From: Cardiocondyla obscurior | Lineage: Eukaryota; Arthropoda; Insecta; Hymenoptera; Formicidae | Reading direction: 5' to 3' | Assembly: GCF_019399895.1 (NCBI RefSeq) | Contig: NC_091890.1 | Span: 1,350,705-1,414,704 of the forward strand | Length of the DNA: 64,000 bases | Shown here: positions 1-13,174 of the stretch, one piece after another | Layout: each line of letters starts with the position of its first letter | Position numbering within the stretch: the stretch's first letter is position 1 | Notes under the pieces: generated by a model | Told to the model about the DNA's origin: nothing | Databases searched by the model: none | The model's input: only the letters and a program-made list of their open reading frames with translations | Translations under genes and position numbers: made by a program

Positions 1-498
1 GTTGTAATGTACCTACATTTCCGAAAGCGAAACAGAGTTTCCGGAATTCTTCGCTTCTCTTCCTCCTGGCGTGGCTACAAAATAAACGCGATCCGAATAA
101 AAAAGAAAAAGAAAAGACGTTGCGCGGTCTTTAATAATCCTAATTTTCGATGTATCTTACAAATTCGTTAAAGCGTTTTAACCCGCGTCTTCATTCAAAT
201 TTTTTTTTTTGCCTCCGTGGTAGCACGCAAGAATTTTTACTGTGTAAATTCTCGCCTTTGACGTCACAACATGCCACGGCGAATGCGAGCCCTAAAAAAA
301 CGAGTTCTTTTTTTCTTTTTTGCACGCGACGAGGGCGAACTTATAATTTCATCTCCTCCATGAGAAACCCCCGAGTCATCGAGATGAAAAATGGAACTTC
401 TTCGGCGCAATGTATTTCGTAAAGATTCCTCCGTGATCTTACCCCGGAGGAAAAAAAAAAAAAACCCGTGCGGTCGTGTAATCGCGATAAATTTCGCG
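1..498. other. Non-coding DNA, nothing recognised
   Basis: Short open frames on both strands are broken by poly-A and poly-T runs and carry no recognisable motif or convincing splice signals. I see nothing here beyond low-complexity tracts. Confidence 0.5.
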
Positions 499-777
499 CG
501 GCCACCAAGAAGATTCAAGTAGGGCCGATATTAAAAATATTAGAATTCACCCGATCGAAAAGCGCCAATAAATAAATAACCCTCGGCGAGTAAAGCGAAG
601 ATTCGATCGGCCCGGTCTTCTTTCTTTTAATTTCGCGCCCGGTGCGGCCACCGAAAAAATTCAAGTAGGGCCGATATTAAAAATATTAGAATTCACCCGA
701 TCGAAAAGCGCCAATAAATAAATAACCCTCGACGAGTAAAGCGAAGATTCGATCGGCCCGGTCTTCTTTCTTTTAAT
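499..777. repeat. Tandem duplication, two units of about 133 bp
   Basis: The stretch beginning CGGCCACC and ending CTTTCTTTTAAT occurs at about 499-632 and again at 645-777, offset 146 bp. The copies differ at only a few bases (CGGCGAG against CGACGAG, AAGAAGATT against GAAAAAATT). There are no terminal inverted repeats, so this is a local duplication and not a transposon. No gene is seen in it. Confidence 0.9.
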
Positions 778-3700
778 CTACATCCCGTCAAAATAATATC
801 CGAATAATGCGAGGAGCAAATACCGTTGTACACGAAAGAGATAACCCGGTGCCCATCAAGCACACATTGATGACGTCAATCTTAATATCGTCCAAAAAAA
901 AAAAGAACTCTATTGAAAGTCGATCGTTAAAATGTGCGCTGCGTCCCGGTAGCGGGCATTTCCCCCGGCTGCATTGTGGCAAAATGTCACGTGAAATGCC
1001 ATGCACTTCTAAATATTCACTTGACGAGAATTAATTACATCCACCCGCGCGAATGTAACCCGGGCTTCCAACAGTTTTCACCCACCGGTGTCTACGCGAA
1101 GGGACTGAATTTTCGCGGCATGAGAGAACAAAAAAGAAAATTACTCGAATATTTTAGCTCCTCACTTCACGGCTTATATTTCACCGACGAGGAGGCGGGG
1201 GGAACACTTTTAAAACATAAATAACGGAAATAAAATTGCCGATAGGACGACCGTCAGGTGCACCGAGGATTTATTACTCACGCGCTTTGACCTCAATGAG
1301 TCGAGTCGCCCGAATACTGAATAAATTTAATTGTTACTTTTTAATCAGCGCACTCGGCTTCTCTCTCGCATCTCCTTTCGTTCGTCTCGGAAAAACTGAG
1401 CGTTAAAGAGTCCGTGAAAATGTTTCGAGAAGAGAATTCTAATGAGGTGTTTGCGAAACTGGGTATATAATCATTCGCGTCTAAGTTTTACCATCGGGGA
1501 AACTCTCGAGATCTCGATGAACGACGAAAGACGCGATTTGGAACGAATCGGTCGCGCGGAGTCTAAAGAGACTGAATTGTCTATTGAATCGTCTCGTACG
1601 AGAGAGAAATAAGAGGAGGACACGTGACACTCGTCTGAAGAATAAGCCGCTTGAGCAAGATTCGCTGATGTACTTGGGACAGGGCACGGCGGCCCCTCGG
1701 TGGCCATTAAGGAACGAAGCTGAGGACGTTGATCGATTACGAGACGCAGCGAAAAGAAAAGCAACAAATCTCTACAAAATGCATTCTTCCTTCGAGTTTT
1801 ATTATTTCCCTTTCTTCGTTGTCGATGACGTCCTCGGCATATAAAAGGAGATCCGCGGTACAATTCGTCGGGACGGGGAGTGAAGCTTTTGGCACAACGA
1901 TGAGGAATATATCGATCATGTCAACGGTGACATTTTCGTCGAAGTCGCCCTAATTAATTCCGCCCCGTCTTCAATCTCTGTAGACTTTATCGCGACGTTC
2001 GATATAATATAAAACCTCTTAATGTAACTGATAAGGAATTACTGGCGAATTTGAATCTTCTTATCATTAGCGACGGCGTTGTGACAAATCGTAGAATTTA
2101 AATTAATACATGAAAAAGAAAATTGAATAATATTAATAATTGTACGATAAAGAAACGACGTCTTATTCGGTGACAGGTAGCACATTAATTTCTCAGGAAA
2201 TATATATATTCGGAATTATTTGCGAATTTTTCCCTTTGACGAGCGAGCAATTCAACCATACGTGCTTTCACTAGCTGATATCTTCTCGAAAATGTACGTC
2301 TTCCTTTCTTTCTTTCTTTCTCCGCTCGCGAATTCGACCTCATCGATCATCACCGTCTGAATCTAGCCCTAACTTATCTGGAAAGTTTTTTTTTTCCTTC
2401 CCCCCTCGCCGGGGCGGAGACGCCGATTTTGCAATTAACTTTTTTAGCCGGTGAAATTCCATTTCACGCTCAAAAGTGCGATCCCCGGTAATTTTTTTTT
2501 TTTCTCCTTTCCTTCCTGAAACTTCGTTTTTATCGATAACACGGAGTAACGACTTTGATTACTTGTTCTATTAATCGAATCGAATAACCACGAGATTATT
2601 AATCTCAATCGCCGACGCCGGCGGGTAATTCTGACGGTATCCGATTTTTTTGCGGAATAAGAATCCGGACAACGCGATTGTGAAATCGCGCGCGAGATAT
2701 TGACAGCGCGGGTAACGCACGCTTTGGTTCTCTCGGCGATCTATTTCAGGACTTCGTCCAATTAAACGCAGCATAGACAGGCGCGCACTTTTGTCCTCGT
2801 AATGATCACTGCCAATCTCGGGCGCGGATCGTAGATATAATAATTAACGCGAAGCGGTTCGATTTCCCGACGTCATAGGAGAGAGAAAAAAAAAAGGCGT
2901 GACTCTCGGAATCACTGTCTTTCAGCGTCGTGCAAAGTTGATATGATTTATGTTTACGACGCTGCGTGATTTACACATTTTACGCGCCAGGGAGCTCGCT
3001 TTCATCTCCGCGATATCTGAACGCGAGAGCGCGTTAATTGAGATTAAGGATCCGAGATTTATAGCGAATTTTATCGACGGGGCTATTTATTTAGCGAGAA
3101 CAGGTGATGCTGGTGGATCGAGAAGTGATTCATTGTGTCGATCGCGTTACGCGAGCTGAGAATTTGACGACGAGATCCGCGCGATATTAATTTGCCGGAT
3201 TATTACTTTAACTTCGTAGTCGGCCATCCGACACCGATCTCGAAACGATTTGCGATCAGGTGGCACCCGAGAGCACGTATAAAATTAATGCGCGGGCAAG
3301 AATAGATCATCGGCGAAGATCCCCCGTCGCGGAAAAGATTCCAAGCGCGAAGCTCGAATCTTGAGCCTTCGAATCGTCGCGCCGTTAATTTCCGCGGAAC
3401 GACCGGCTGTTATCTTCCTTCGCGCGATCGGCGATTAATCCACCGCGCACTAAACCGCGGCGTTTATCGCACGCGAGGGCCGGCGAAGTCCTCATACAGA
3501 TTTTACTCTTTAAAACTCGCCGAAACTTTTATCGATCCTCGCCGGGCGTGTGCAACTTCGAAAGCTCATTCCAGGAAAAATATTAACGAGGTAACTTCGC
3601 CTCACATTCAGCGGGAATATTTCCTCTTTCAAAATTAATAGGAAAAAATAAAAAAAACATAATATAAAGTAAAATAAAAATTACGAGAAAGGGGAGAAAT

Positions 3701-6700
3701 AAAAGTTGAGAATTCCGCAGCTTATCACGCCGCGCACTTTTGTCTCGAGACGTTACAGAATCGCTCAGATGTTTGCGACACGCAATTTCGCAATATCGCG
3801 AGACATCTTTTAAAATGCGCAACGCATTTGCAGCGTGCCTTAGTGTTAAATGAAATGGCGCGAGTACACCTCGCAAAGAATAGTTTTTTTTCTTTATTTT
3901 TTTTCCTTCTTTTTTTTTCTTTTCTTTTTGCAACGGCGGAAATATTGTTTGCGCCATTTCGCGAATCGATACGACGGAATGTGTGATCTACCGCGCGCCC
4001 GGCTCGCCTTGCCGCGTTCGGTGAATCATTATTCGCGTGGGAATTATACGGACCCACATATGCGACTCGCGAGAACAGAGATACGAGTAGTTTCGAGAGG
4101 CGTGCAAATAGTCTCCCGCGTATAACGTACGGTATAATTCACGTGCCCGGGCTCCGACGTTTGCAATTCTTCCACGAAATTGGCGAGAAGGCCTTTGACG
4201 TTGCAATTTTCGGCATCGGGCGAAAATGAAAGCAGCGATGAACAGTTTCGCGTCCTTAAAGTGAAAAACACGTATAAGATTGTTAAAGATCGAACTTTCG
4301 CGAGCTTCTCCATTCGAGCTCGAGCCTCCTTTTTTTTTTCTCTCTCTCTCTCTCTCTCGAACAATTCAAATTATACAAATCTGCCCCTCGAATTCAGATC
4401 GCGCCGACAAAATAATCAAGCTCGCCGAAATGTTATTACAACGGCAAATAAAATTCGCCATCCCCCGCGAGACCGACGACTCGCGCAATGTATTCCGCGA
4501 CATCGATTACTCTGCCGTTGATCAACGTCGCGTCAGAGTTATAATTAATGCACCGGCATCGCATTGTGAGAAATTCGCGCGCGAGCGAGCAAAGGGCGCC
4601 CCGCCCGCCGCGCAGAAGGGGGAGGGAGGGCTTTTCTTTTGAGGATTGCGGGCCGTCCGTCATCGGTGTCGAAAATCGCTCTATACATCGTCGGCGCAAA
4701 TGCGGGGGCATGCATCATCGAGGGCGACAGAGGGAATCGAAATTGCGGTATACGCAACGACCGCATTGGACGCGGCGCCGCGAGATAATGGAGGGACAAT
4801 ACGGTGGGACGGTGAGTGCCGGGGGCCGCTCAGGGCGGTGTAAATCAGTTTTCGATAGAGCGAAACGTTCGATGTGTATCGACGGACGCCGTGCAAGAAT
4901 GCCGTCGCATCTGGGTGCAAACCAGATGCGCCCGAGACTGCATTGCCGGACTCAACGCGCCTCGCGATAACGTTTCTCACGCTCTCGCAATGGATTTTCC
5001 TCTATCAAGTTTGCGCGCAATTCTAAACCGGCGATACATAATCTTTCCACGGTCTATTTATAGAAATATATTTCTCTAAACAATTCAGTAAATTATTCTT
5101 TATCGCGTTGGATTAGCTTAATCGCCCGGTTGGCCGTAGAATATTATACCAGTAAAAAAATTGTCGAATCTCTCTCTGGCTCGCCGCTCGGCGCTATCGC
5201 TTGTCGTACAATTTTTTCCGAATAAAGTCAGGTATTTTGAATGTAAAATATCACGTTCCTTCGGAACTTAACCCCCGGTCGAGCTCCAGGAAAGCCGCTT
5301 AGGTTAATGAAACGGTTGTGTAGCTTAAAGTGGCGCAATTTCGTGCCGTGAAAACCATCGGCGTGTATTATTTCAATACCGGTGGAAATAGCTCGGTTCA
5401 AAGATAGACGTTTGACACGCGACGCGGCCGCGAGATATTGTCGATCCGACGTATCGCTTTATTTCCCATCATAAATCGTCGAATTTTTTTCTCAGCGACG
5501 CGGTCCCAGCGCGTTTACATTCTTCGAAAAGTATTCCACGTAAAGAAGACCGCCTAACAGTTTCCCAGTACGTAACTCGGAGCGACAGTGTCGAACGTGA
5601 CTCGAGTTTTCGGTTCGCGGAAACCAAAAGGGACCGAAGGGAAAAGATAACGGGAAATCACGTCTCGTAATTGTCGATCGCGTCGACGACAGCTGTAGCG
5701 CGGCTCCACCAAGGAGGCCGTCACCGCGAAGCGGATCCGCAGCTCCGTGATGTCGCCCGGTCAAATTGCCGTGAAATTGATAGTCATGCCGGCGGGGACC
5801 AGCGGGCAACGCGAATCAGATTGCCTTGCCAAGCGGTACCAAGCGATTTCGAGACCGAGGGCAGCTGTCAGCGTGGCCCCGCGTGCCGCGAGGACGGATC
5901 GATGCCGTCGGCACGATCGAAGCGAGGAAACGGCGCTGCCTCGCAGCCGTAGAAACTGCTAATTTATGCAGCAGTCTTGCTCTACGCAATCTTTCTCTAT
6001 AACCCGCCGACAAGTCGTCCATCGAACCGAACGTAAATGAACACCGGTTACGCACGAAGTTCTATGTATGTTTATTGCTTTAATTTTTTTTTAGTACTTT
6101 GGTCATTCTTTACTTCTTAAGAAAATTATTCCTAGCTGCTTAAAAAAAAAAAAAGGAACGATGCGACATTAATGAATTTTGGGACAACTGCATTTTGCGT
6201 TTAACGATTTTTAATAATATTTATTCGTATACGTTCGGCGCGTTTTATTTTCAAGCGATATATAACAAAGCGTGTCAAATTGTTATAAAAAGGGAAAAGC
6301 CAAGAAACACAAGCCCCTATTTGTGGCGTTACAATGGAAATAATTTAATTGATAGTATCACAATAGTGTTTCAGATTTTACTTGAATATCATATCGAAAT
6401 GTTATACCTACGCGGTAATTAAAAGAAATAAAGAATAAAAAATAATAATAAAAAAAAAAAAAAAACATATACATTCGTTATCGATCGGAATGGAATTCAG
6501 TGATCGCAGCTTAATCGCGCGCATTCACGCGTCGTAATCCACCATCGAAAAGGCTAACTAAATGTGTATAAATAACGCGAGCGAATATTTACGGATTAAA
6601 AATCGTCACGCAGTTCCGAGAGTTAAATTCATATCGACGTTACATCCAGATTTTCCTCTCGTTTTCTCTTCTCTCTCTCTCTCTTTCTCTCTTTTTCTCT

Positions 6701-8655
6701 CTGCGGTCCAGCTAGGTCTTTCTTCTTTGATATTCTCCAAATTCGTAATTCTCACAAAACATTCATTTTTCGATCCGGCAAACGATTCAATTATCGTCGA
6801 TTCCGGCGAGTCGTATCGGCTTTTAGCGATTTAGATTTTTCAGCGCGTAAATTTCGAGGACAAAACGCTCGCGATTGCGCGCATGAATGTCGGACTAGAG
6901 CTACAACTGCATTCTGGAAATATTTTCCCTTCACGGCTATTACCTCGGAATAAAAAGACAACCGTACGACCACGCGCGGCAAAATATATACTGACCGTCA
7001 TGAAGGATATTACATTTTTTTGGTTTGTTTTTTGGCCTTATTTTCTTTTTCCGTTAAACAAACGAAAAATGTGAATTCAATTTCTCAGTCTTTTTTTTTT
7101 TCTTTTTTCTCTTCCTGTTCCGTACAGTAAGTAAATTCAACGTGTTACTTTATTTGTTTAGCACAAGTGCTTTGTCAATTCAACCACCGTTTTGTTAACG
7201 CTTTAAATAAATCATCGTGCGCGATAAAGTGAGACAGTTATCTGTAAAAAAAATGTTTACTATGAAACGATACGAACATATTTTCGTGTTATCATATCAA
7301 TAAAATTATAACTTAAAAAAAAAATATTTTTTAAAATTTGCAAATTTATATGCCGACAAATACATGTGGATAAAATAAATCCATGTAAAAAGAGAAAAAA
7401 GAAAAAAACAGAGACGAGTAATTAATTAGTATCCATCATTTGTATTTTTTTATCAATTTAATTTTAAATTAAAAAAAAGACGTTTAATAAAATAAAATTT
7501 ATGTATATAAGATTAATAAAATTTACATTTAAAATTAATATTAATCAACATTTTTCGAAAGTTTAAAAAAAAAAGATAAATCAATTTTGCTTTCGATACG
7601 TCTAATTTTATCTATACATCTAGTTTTATCAATTTAAAATATTTATAATATTTCGGTATATTTAATAAACGATTTGATATAATTTCTTTGATAATCATCC
7701 GCTGATTGTTTCAATCAATACTCGCTGCTGAATAGATGGAAGACTTGATTTTCAGGCTTATGAATCAGACACACGTTCACGCAAACATAAACGGGAATTT
7801 ACCTTCGATTTTCGTCGACGACGACATTCTGGCAGTGGAGCGTTTTCGTTTCGTCCAGTAATTTTCTCTCGTAATGAGACTTTCTTTTCAGAACTCGCTT
7901 TTCCCCCGAGCTATTCAATTTTTATTTTCGATATATTTCGCAAATGTAGCTTGCATACTAATTTTGTCTTTTAAACTAAATCTTGCCGACTTCCTTAAAC
8001 GCAATCGATTTGATTCTCAGTCGTGTCTTTCACACACTGTAATTTACTTTGTTACAACATTATATAAAATGAAATCGAACGGACCGTGCGTTTATTTTCG
8101 ATCAGCTGCAAGAAGACTTTAGTCCGCATTAATTTTTTATTTTAATTTCTTTTTTTCAAAGTTTTCCCTTTCCCTCTTTATCACCCTTTCTTTTTTTAAA
8201 ATCTTGCCTTCCTAGAAACCCCTTTGAGGATTGACTTTCTCAAAATATCGCATTCGCAGATTGATTTTCCTCGACTCTGTCGACTCACTCAGATCGATCG
8301 CGCGGATCAGCGTCTCGCTCGATCTTTCAATATCGAGCTTGCTTCTCGTCTCGTGGCTGGTTTCCGTGTCGTCTCGTTCAACTTAGCACGGGATCGAGGA
8401 GCGGCGTCGGTCCTACCGGCGTTAAGTCGCGCGTCGCACTGAAGGGAGAACCCGACGGGAGAGCGCGGTTCTCCTCGGCCGATATTTCGAACGCAGCCAC
8501 CTACCCCTGCTGGCCGGTCGGCTCCATGCCGAGGGGATGCGCGAGCGTCGCTGAAACTCCATCCCCTCGTTTGCGAGCGAGCTTGGCCCGCCAAGGACAA
8601 CGCGCCGCGCACGGCGAACGCATCGCGCGTATTCTTTATCTATCATTAGGATCTA
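778..8655. other. Long intergenic or intronic stretch
   Basis: Almost 8 kb without a gene I can support. Open frames up to 140 codons occur in the GC-richer parts (4.5-5.0 kb and 5.5-6.0 kb), but they overlap on several frames, lack homology I recognise and have no convincing exon structure. CT-rich and poly-T tracts occur near 2.3, 4.33, 6.66 and 7.09 kb. The 7.2-7.7 kb part is strongly AT-rich. It could be intron or intergenic DNA. Confidence 0.5.
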
Positions 8656-9091
8656 CACTGTTAGAAATTTCTTATTGATTTTTAATTAAAATGTAAAGGA
8701 AGCATGTGGTTAGGCCCTTAAATAAAATGTAATGAACACTGTATATGAGTATTCATTTACTGATGTCTTAATTTTCATAATTAATTCATTTACTGATTTC
8801 TTAAATTTTATAATAAAAATTCTGAAATTTAAGACATCAGTAAATGAATACTCATATACAGTGTTTATTACATTTTATTTACGGGCCTAACCACATGCTT
8901 CCTTTACATTTTAATTTAAAATTGTTTTCATTATTTGCGTATTAAATATGTATTAATATTTAATACACTTATATACTTTAAATAATTTTATTAAAATGTA
9001 CATTAAGGTTTAGTTTTATTACTAATGTTTTAAATTTAATTTACTTTTATATCTTAATAGGGCATGAAATTTAAGGTTTTTTCTAGCAGTG
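8656..9091. mobile_element. Family B fold-back MITE, copy 1 (complete)
   Basis: The element begins CACTGTTAGAAATTTC and ends TTCTAGCAGTG, with TA immediately outside both ends, as expected for a Tc1/mariner-type TA target-site duplication. The interior is two long arms, including AATGTAAAGGAAGCATGTGG and its reverse complement, so the whole element can fold back on itself. There is no open reading frame for a transposase, so it is non-autonomous. The superfamily is inferred only from the TA duplication. Confidence 0.85.
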
Positions 9092-9442
9092 TACGGCGTT
9101 GACGGAAAGCGCCGAAGAGACGAGGATTGCAGTGTTTGACGTTGCATTATTTTGTTATAATTCGCGATCATCAAACGGAGATCTTGTGTCTACTTTCCCC
9201 GTTATTTCCCTGGTTATTAAGTGCGATTACACACGTGTTCGAATATCGAGCTATTTTCCTCGCTACAGTTCCGTGCGGTGCAATTCGATTTTCTAAAGGC
9301 GCGTGTGAGCTTTGCACTTTCACGTTCGGCCTACGTGAGGCACATTGTCATGAGTTTACATAAGAATATTCAATACTGTCAGCCGTCGGTCGCCACTGAC
9401 GAATACAATTGCCGCGAATTTACCCAAGACCGCTCGAACCGG
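9092..9442. other. Non-coding gap between repeats
   Basis: Overlapping short frames on the + strand only, no recognised product and no clear splice signals. Confidence 0.45.
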
Positions 9443-9505
9443 CTATCTAGCGGCGCGAAATATTATTTTATATAAATATATAAAATATTTCGCGCCGCTA
9501 GATAG
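9443..9505. repeat. Perfect short palindrome beside a family A element
   Basis: CTATCTAGCGGCGCGAAATA is mirrored by its reverse complement across a short AT-rich centre (TTTTATATAAATATATAAAA). The arms are about 22 bp and lie 15 bp left of the family A element at 9521. The arm sequence is not part of family A elsewhere, so it looks like an inverted duplication of host DNA. Confidence 0.85.
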
Positions 9506-9520
9506 AAATATTAATATATA

Positions 9521-9872
9521 CAGGGTGTCTCAGCCCATGTGTAAAATCCTATACAGATAGGTAGGTCTTAAAAAGATAAATAAAAAAGTTCTTTAACGTT
9601 TTGAAAAATTTTCAATACTTATTGAAAAAAAAATTAATTTGTCTAGCACAAGAGGACAAGGAAGCTATAGGTGAGTGAGCGCGATAGGCGACGGCGCCAA
9701 TCGCCTGTCGCGCTCACTTGCCCGCAGCTTCCTTGTCGCTCTTGCGCTAAACAAATTAATTTTTTTCTCAATAACAATTGAGAATTTTACAAAATGTTAC
9801 ATAACTTTTTTATTTATCTCCCTAAGACCTACCTATCTGTATAGGATTTTACACATGGGCTGAGACACCCTG
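9521..9872. mobile_element. Family A fold-back element, copy 1 (complete)
   Basis: The termini CAGGGTGTCTCAGCCCATGT and its exact inverse form terminal inverted repeats, with TA/TATA outside both ends. AT-rich arms (with AAATTAATTTGTCTAG) enclose a GC-rich imperfect hairpin containing GACAAGGAAGC, GAGCGCGATAGGCGACGGCG and the inverse. It has no transposase gene. Other family A copies lie near 14.2, 17.5 and 21.3 kb, with diverged relatives at 23.4, 31.8, 47.5 and 52.5 kb. Confidence 0.9.
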
Positions 9873-10970
9873 TATATTGAGTAATTTCTTTTTTTTTATA
9901 TTTTAATTAAATTTCACGCGGCACTTTGCACCGTACTTTCGGAACGAAGTACAACGATCGTCAATCTGTTCGCGGAATCAGCTGAAGAAGTATTTAAGAA
10001 TTATTTCGTGGCGAATGCCCGCGTGGTCGCGTTTCGACGACTTTTTTTATTTTTTTTTTAATTTTTTTTTTCGCAAAAATCGCTGTTAAAACTCTATCGA
10101 CTGCGCCGCCGTATTATCGTACTTGTCCAGCGCAGACAAAGGATTACAACGTAGCCTCCAACGCGTATATGTTCCCAGCGTTACCGTCGCGGTAACGAGA
10201 ATGGATTATACGAACCGTAGACGGATAAGAGCGATACTGGTCGATGTTAACCAAAGCCACCGGTGCTTTGATGTAAAATTGAGATAGTAAGAGAAACGCG
10301 CCGAAACTGCACGACGAGAAGTGTTACACGACACGGCGTAACGTTATATTTTACGAAACACGGTATTCTTCTCAGTATTCCTCTGATAAATAATTTCACT
10401 TTGCGGCCGTTATTTGTTGCGTTAAACGGCAGACGTAAAAGAGAATTAATTTGCGAAGTATTCCAATTAAAAAAAAAATTTTTTTAATATTATTTTTTAG
10501 CAGATAATTTTTATTTTTATTATTTTTATTTTTTTTTTTAATAAAGCGTGAATCAGCGACGTTAATACGCGTAATTTGAATTGCTCTTTGCATTAAAGCG
10601 AATAAATGTTTCGCTGTATTGCGAGCTGCACGCGGAATTGATGTGCAATCGCGGAAAACTGCGGGGGAAAGTACTTTATTTTCGAAAATATCGATGGGAA
10701 AAAGAGTTGTCGCAACTACACCAAATGTATATACAAGTCGAAAGCCATTGATACCGAGGCAAGTTCCCGCGTAACTAAATAAAGATTTTATCCGCGATCG
10801 TGTCTGCAACAATTTTAGTTGATTTTATCTGCGGTTGATGGAAACCGCGTGGCTATTTTTTTTGGTCCCTCCCTCGTGAAATAAAAATTGCAAGGTGTGC
10901 GGTATATATCGCGAGAAGGGTGGTACCTATTCGCGGGGCTCGAGTTTACCTACAAACAGGCGTCGTTCTA
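9873..10970. other. Non-coding stretch between repeats
   Basis: About 1.1 kb with poly-T and poly-A tracts. One minus-strand open frame of 138 codons (10812-10396) ends in lysine/asparagine low complexity produced by poly-T on the opposite strand. I do not regard it as a gene. Confidence 0.5.
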
Positions 10971-11341
10971 CACTGTTAGAAAAAACCTTAAATTTCATGC
11001 CCTATTAAGATATAAAAGTAAATTAAATTTAAAACATTAGTAATAAAACTAAACCTTAATGTACATTTTAATAAAATTATTTAAAGTATATAAGTGTATT
11101 AAATATTAATACATATTTAATACGCAAATAATAAAAACAATTTTAAATTAAAATGTAAAGGAAGCATGTGGTTAGGCCCGTAAATAAAATGTAATGAACA
11201 CTGTATATGAGTATTAATTTACTGATGTCTTAAATTTCAGAATTTTTATTATAAAATTTAAGAAATCAGTAAATGAATTAATTATAAAAATTCAGACATC
11301 AGTAAATGAATATTTATATACAGTGTTCATTACATTTTATT
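10971..11341. mobile_element. Family B element, copy 2 (right end truncated)
   Basis: It starts CACTGTTAGAAAAAACCTTA after a TA dinucleotide and contains both arms including AAGGAAGCATGTGGTTAGGC. It stops within the second arm at CATTACATTTTATT, without the expected CAGTG end. The beginning matches the opposite end of copy 1, so it is inserted in inverse orientation. Confidence 0.8.
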
Positions 11342-12675
11342 AATAACTATAATAACTATAGTTAAAAATTAATCACCGAGCTAATTTCTTAGAGCGTAAT
11401 TAATCATCGCTAAGTATACGCGACAAGATATAAACTTTCTTTAAATTGTTATCAAGATATAGGAGTCTGGTCGAGCTAACTTAATTTTCCTAAATCCCGT
11501 TTTTTTATTTTAGACAAGATTAAACTTTATAGTTTAATAAAATTATTGCAAACGAGACGTAATGCTTGTCGGCCATTAAAAGTTTACTTTTTTTTAAATT
11601 GTATTTTAGATTTAAGTAATCCGCCTTGCGAAGCAAGCAACCTTTTAACTTTAAGTCGCATTGCCATTGATACAGATGACAGTGAACCAAAATTATCGCT
11701 GTAGATATGATCGATTGATCTTTTCGATAATTACTTACGGCGTTGATTTTAGTATTCTTATCAAAACGTTAATTATTTTATTTTGATTATTTTTTATTTT
11801 TTACGCCCGCGGCGTTAAATTTGTAAAATTCTTTATTACAAAAACAAAAAAAAACCCCAAAAAATTAATTACCTATATTGCTGATCGATCGCTTGCTCGT
11901 AGTAGTAAATCGCAAAAAATTTCGAAACAAAAAGGCGATCGTCAAACATCGCCCATTGGTTTCCGCACGAATACTTGCTCCGTCGACAGGATAATAAATT
12001 ACAGTTGAAAAGAAGGACAGGAAGACAGAAGGAGGTCAATAAACTGCTATCTGTGATAAATCACAGCTCTGGTCAGAGAGCGGCGGCGGTGGGCTCGAAG
12101 ATCGAACGAAATCGGAAAAGAGGTGAAAGTATTCGCGTTAATTCCCTTCGAAACATTCGGAGCATGCGGATTGTATCGCACTTTTTTGCGAACCGCGTTC
12201 AATTTCGGGCCATTTTTTTAAATAATGCGCTTCAGTATTCCGGAATTTGTTTTCACGATTGTTGCGCGGCCTCTCATCGCGTTTAATTAACAAAACAATT
12301 TCTTTGTATGCACATGCACACGGAACTTTTAAACTATTGCTTTACCGCCTCTGCTTCCGCCGGCAAGCGTATACATCGTTTACGCCGAATGAATAACCTT
12401 CCTGGAGAAAAGCGTGTGTTTCGCGGCCGCACGTGCAACGGGGTATCGAAACGCGAGTTACGAGATCGTCGCTCGGTACGGCGGTAAATCAAGCCCGTGC
12501 AGCAATTTAGTTTGCTCCCGTAAAACAAAAGTCCAAATCGCGCGGCACATCGTTACACACTCCCCATTTATCTCGGCGTTTAAGCCTAAAAGTAGGACAG
12601 CCCGCGGTAGATTACATTTTATGATTACAACACAATCGACGAAATAAATTCGACGAGAGTGGAATTACTTTAGTT
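11342..12675. other. Non-coding stretch between repeats
   Basis: AT-rich to about 11.9 kb, then more balanced. A + strand open frame of 103 codons (11975-12286) has no recognisable features or splice context. Nothing else is seen. Confidence 0.45.
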
Positions 12676-12773
12676 AGGAGGGAAAAATCCTTTCGAAGCT
12701 CATTGATATTCTTTTACTATTCTATAGAATAGTAAAAGAATATCAATGAGCTTCGAAAGGATTTTTCCCTCCT
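12676..12773. repeat. Perfect 98-bp palindrome without spacer
   Basis: Two 49-bp arms (AGGAGGGAAAAATCC outward, CTATTCTA|TAGAATAG at the centre) are exact reverse complements with no loop. The right edge is the first base of a family B terminus (GTTAGAAAAAACC). The arm sequence is not found in other family B copies, so host DNA has been inverted and duplicated at the element boundary. Confidence 0.95.
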
Positions 12774-13071
12774 GTTAGAAAAAACCTTAAATTTCATTTT
12801 TAATACGCAAATAATGAAAACAATTTTAAATTAAAATGTAAAGGAAGCATGTGATTAGACCCGTAAATAAAATGTAATGAACACTGTATATGAGTATTCA
12901 TTTACTGATGTCTTAAATTTCATAATTTTTATTATAAAATTTAAGAAATCAGTAAATGAATTAATTATGAAAATTAAAACATTAGTAAATGAATACTCAT
13001 ATACAGTGTTCATTACATTTTATTTACGGGCCTAACCACATGCTTCCTTTACATTTTAATTAAAAATCAAT
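12774..13071. mobile_element. Family B element, copy 3 (short, left tip lost)
   Basis: It starts at GTTAGAAAAAACC, lacking the first bases CACT, and contains both AAGGAAGCATGTG arms. It ends in AAAATCAATAAGAAA without the terminal TTCTAACAGTG. It is flanked on both sides by perfect palindromes. Confidence 0.8.
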
Positions 13072-13086
13072 AAGAAAATAATAAAT

Positions 13087-13174
13087 AAATAATTAATTGA
13101 AAATCAAGATAAATTAAAATCGAACAACTATAGTTGTTCGATTTTAATTTATCTTGATTTTCAATTAATTATTT
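13087..13174. repeat. Perfect 88-bp palindrome, two 44-bp arms
   Basis: The centre is AACTATAGTT and the arms include CGATTTTAATTTATCTTGAT. There is no loop and no mismatch over 44 bp. It lies immediately to the right of family B copy 3, as the 98-bp palindrome lies immediately to its left. Confidence 0.95.

Noticed and set aside
4788..4811. ATG with eight codons followed by a consensus donor (GGGACG|GTGAGT)
   Set aside because: A nice donor, but with no downstream acceptor exon or promoter it is too little evidence for a gene.
5690..5962. Possible exon on the + strand with a GSTKEAVTAKRIRSSVM-like reading
   Set aside because: It looked coding at first, but the only acceptor (CAGCTGTAG) lacks a pyrimidine tract, other frames are equally open and no good donor follows.
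9675..9863. Frame through the family A core
   Set aside because: Purely repeat sequence; equivalent frames in other copies are not preserved.
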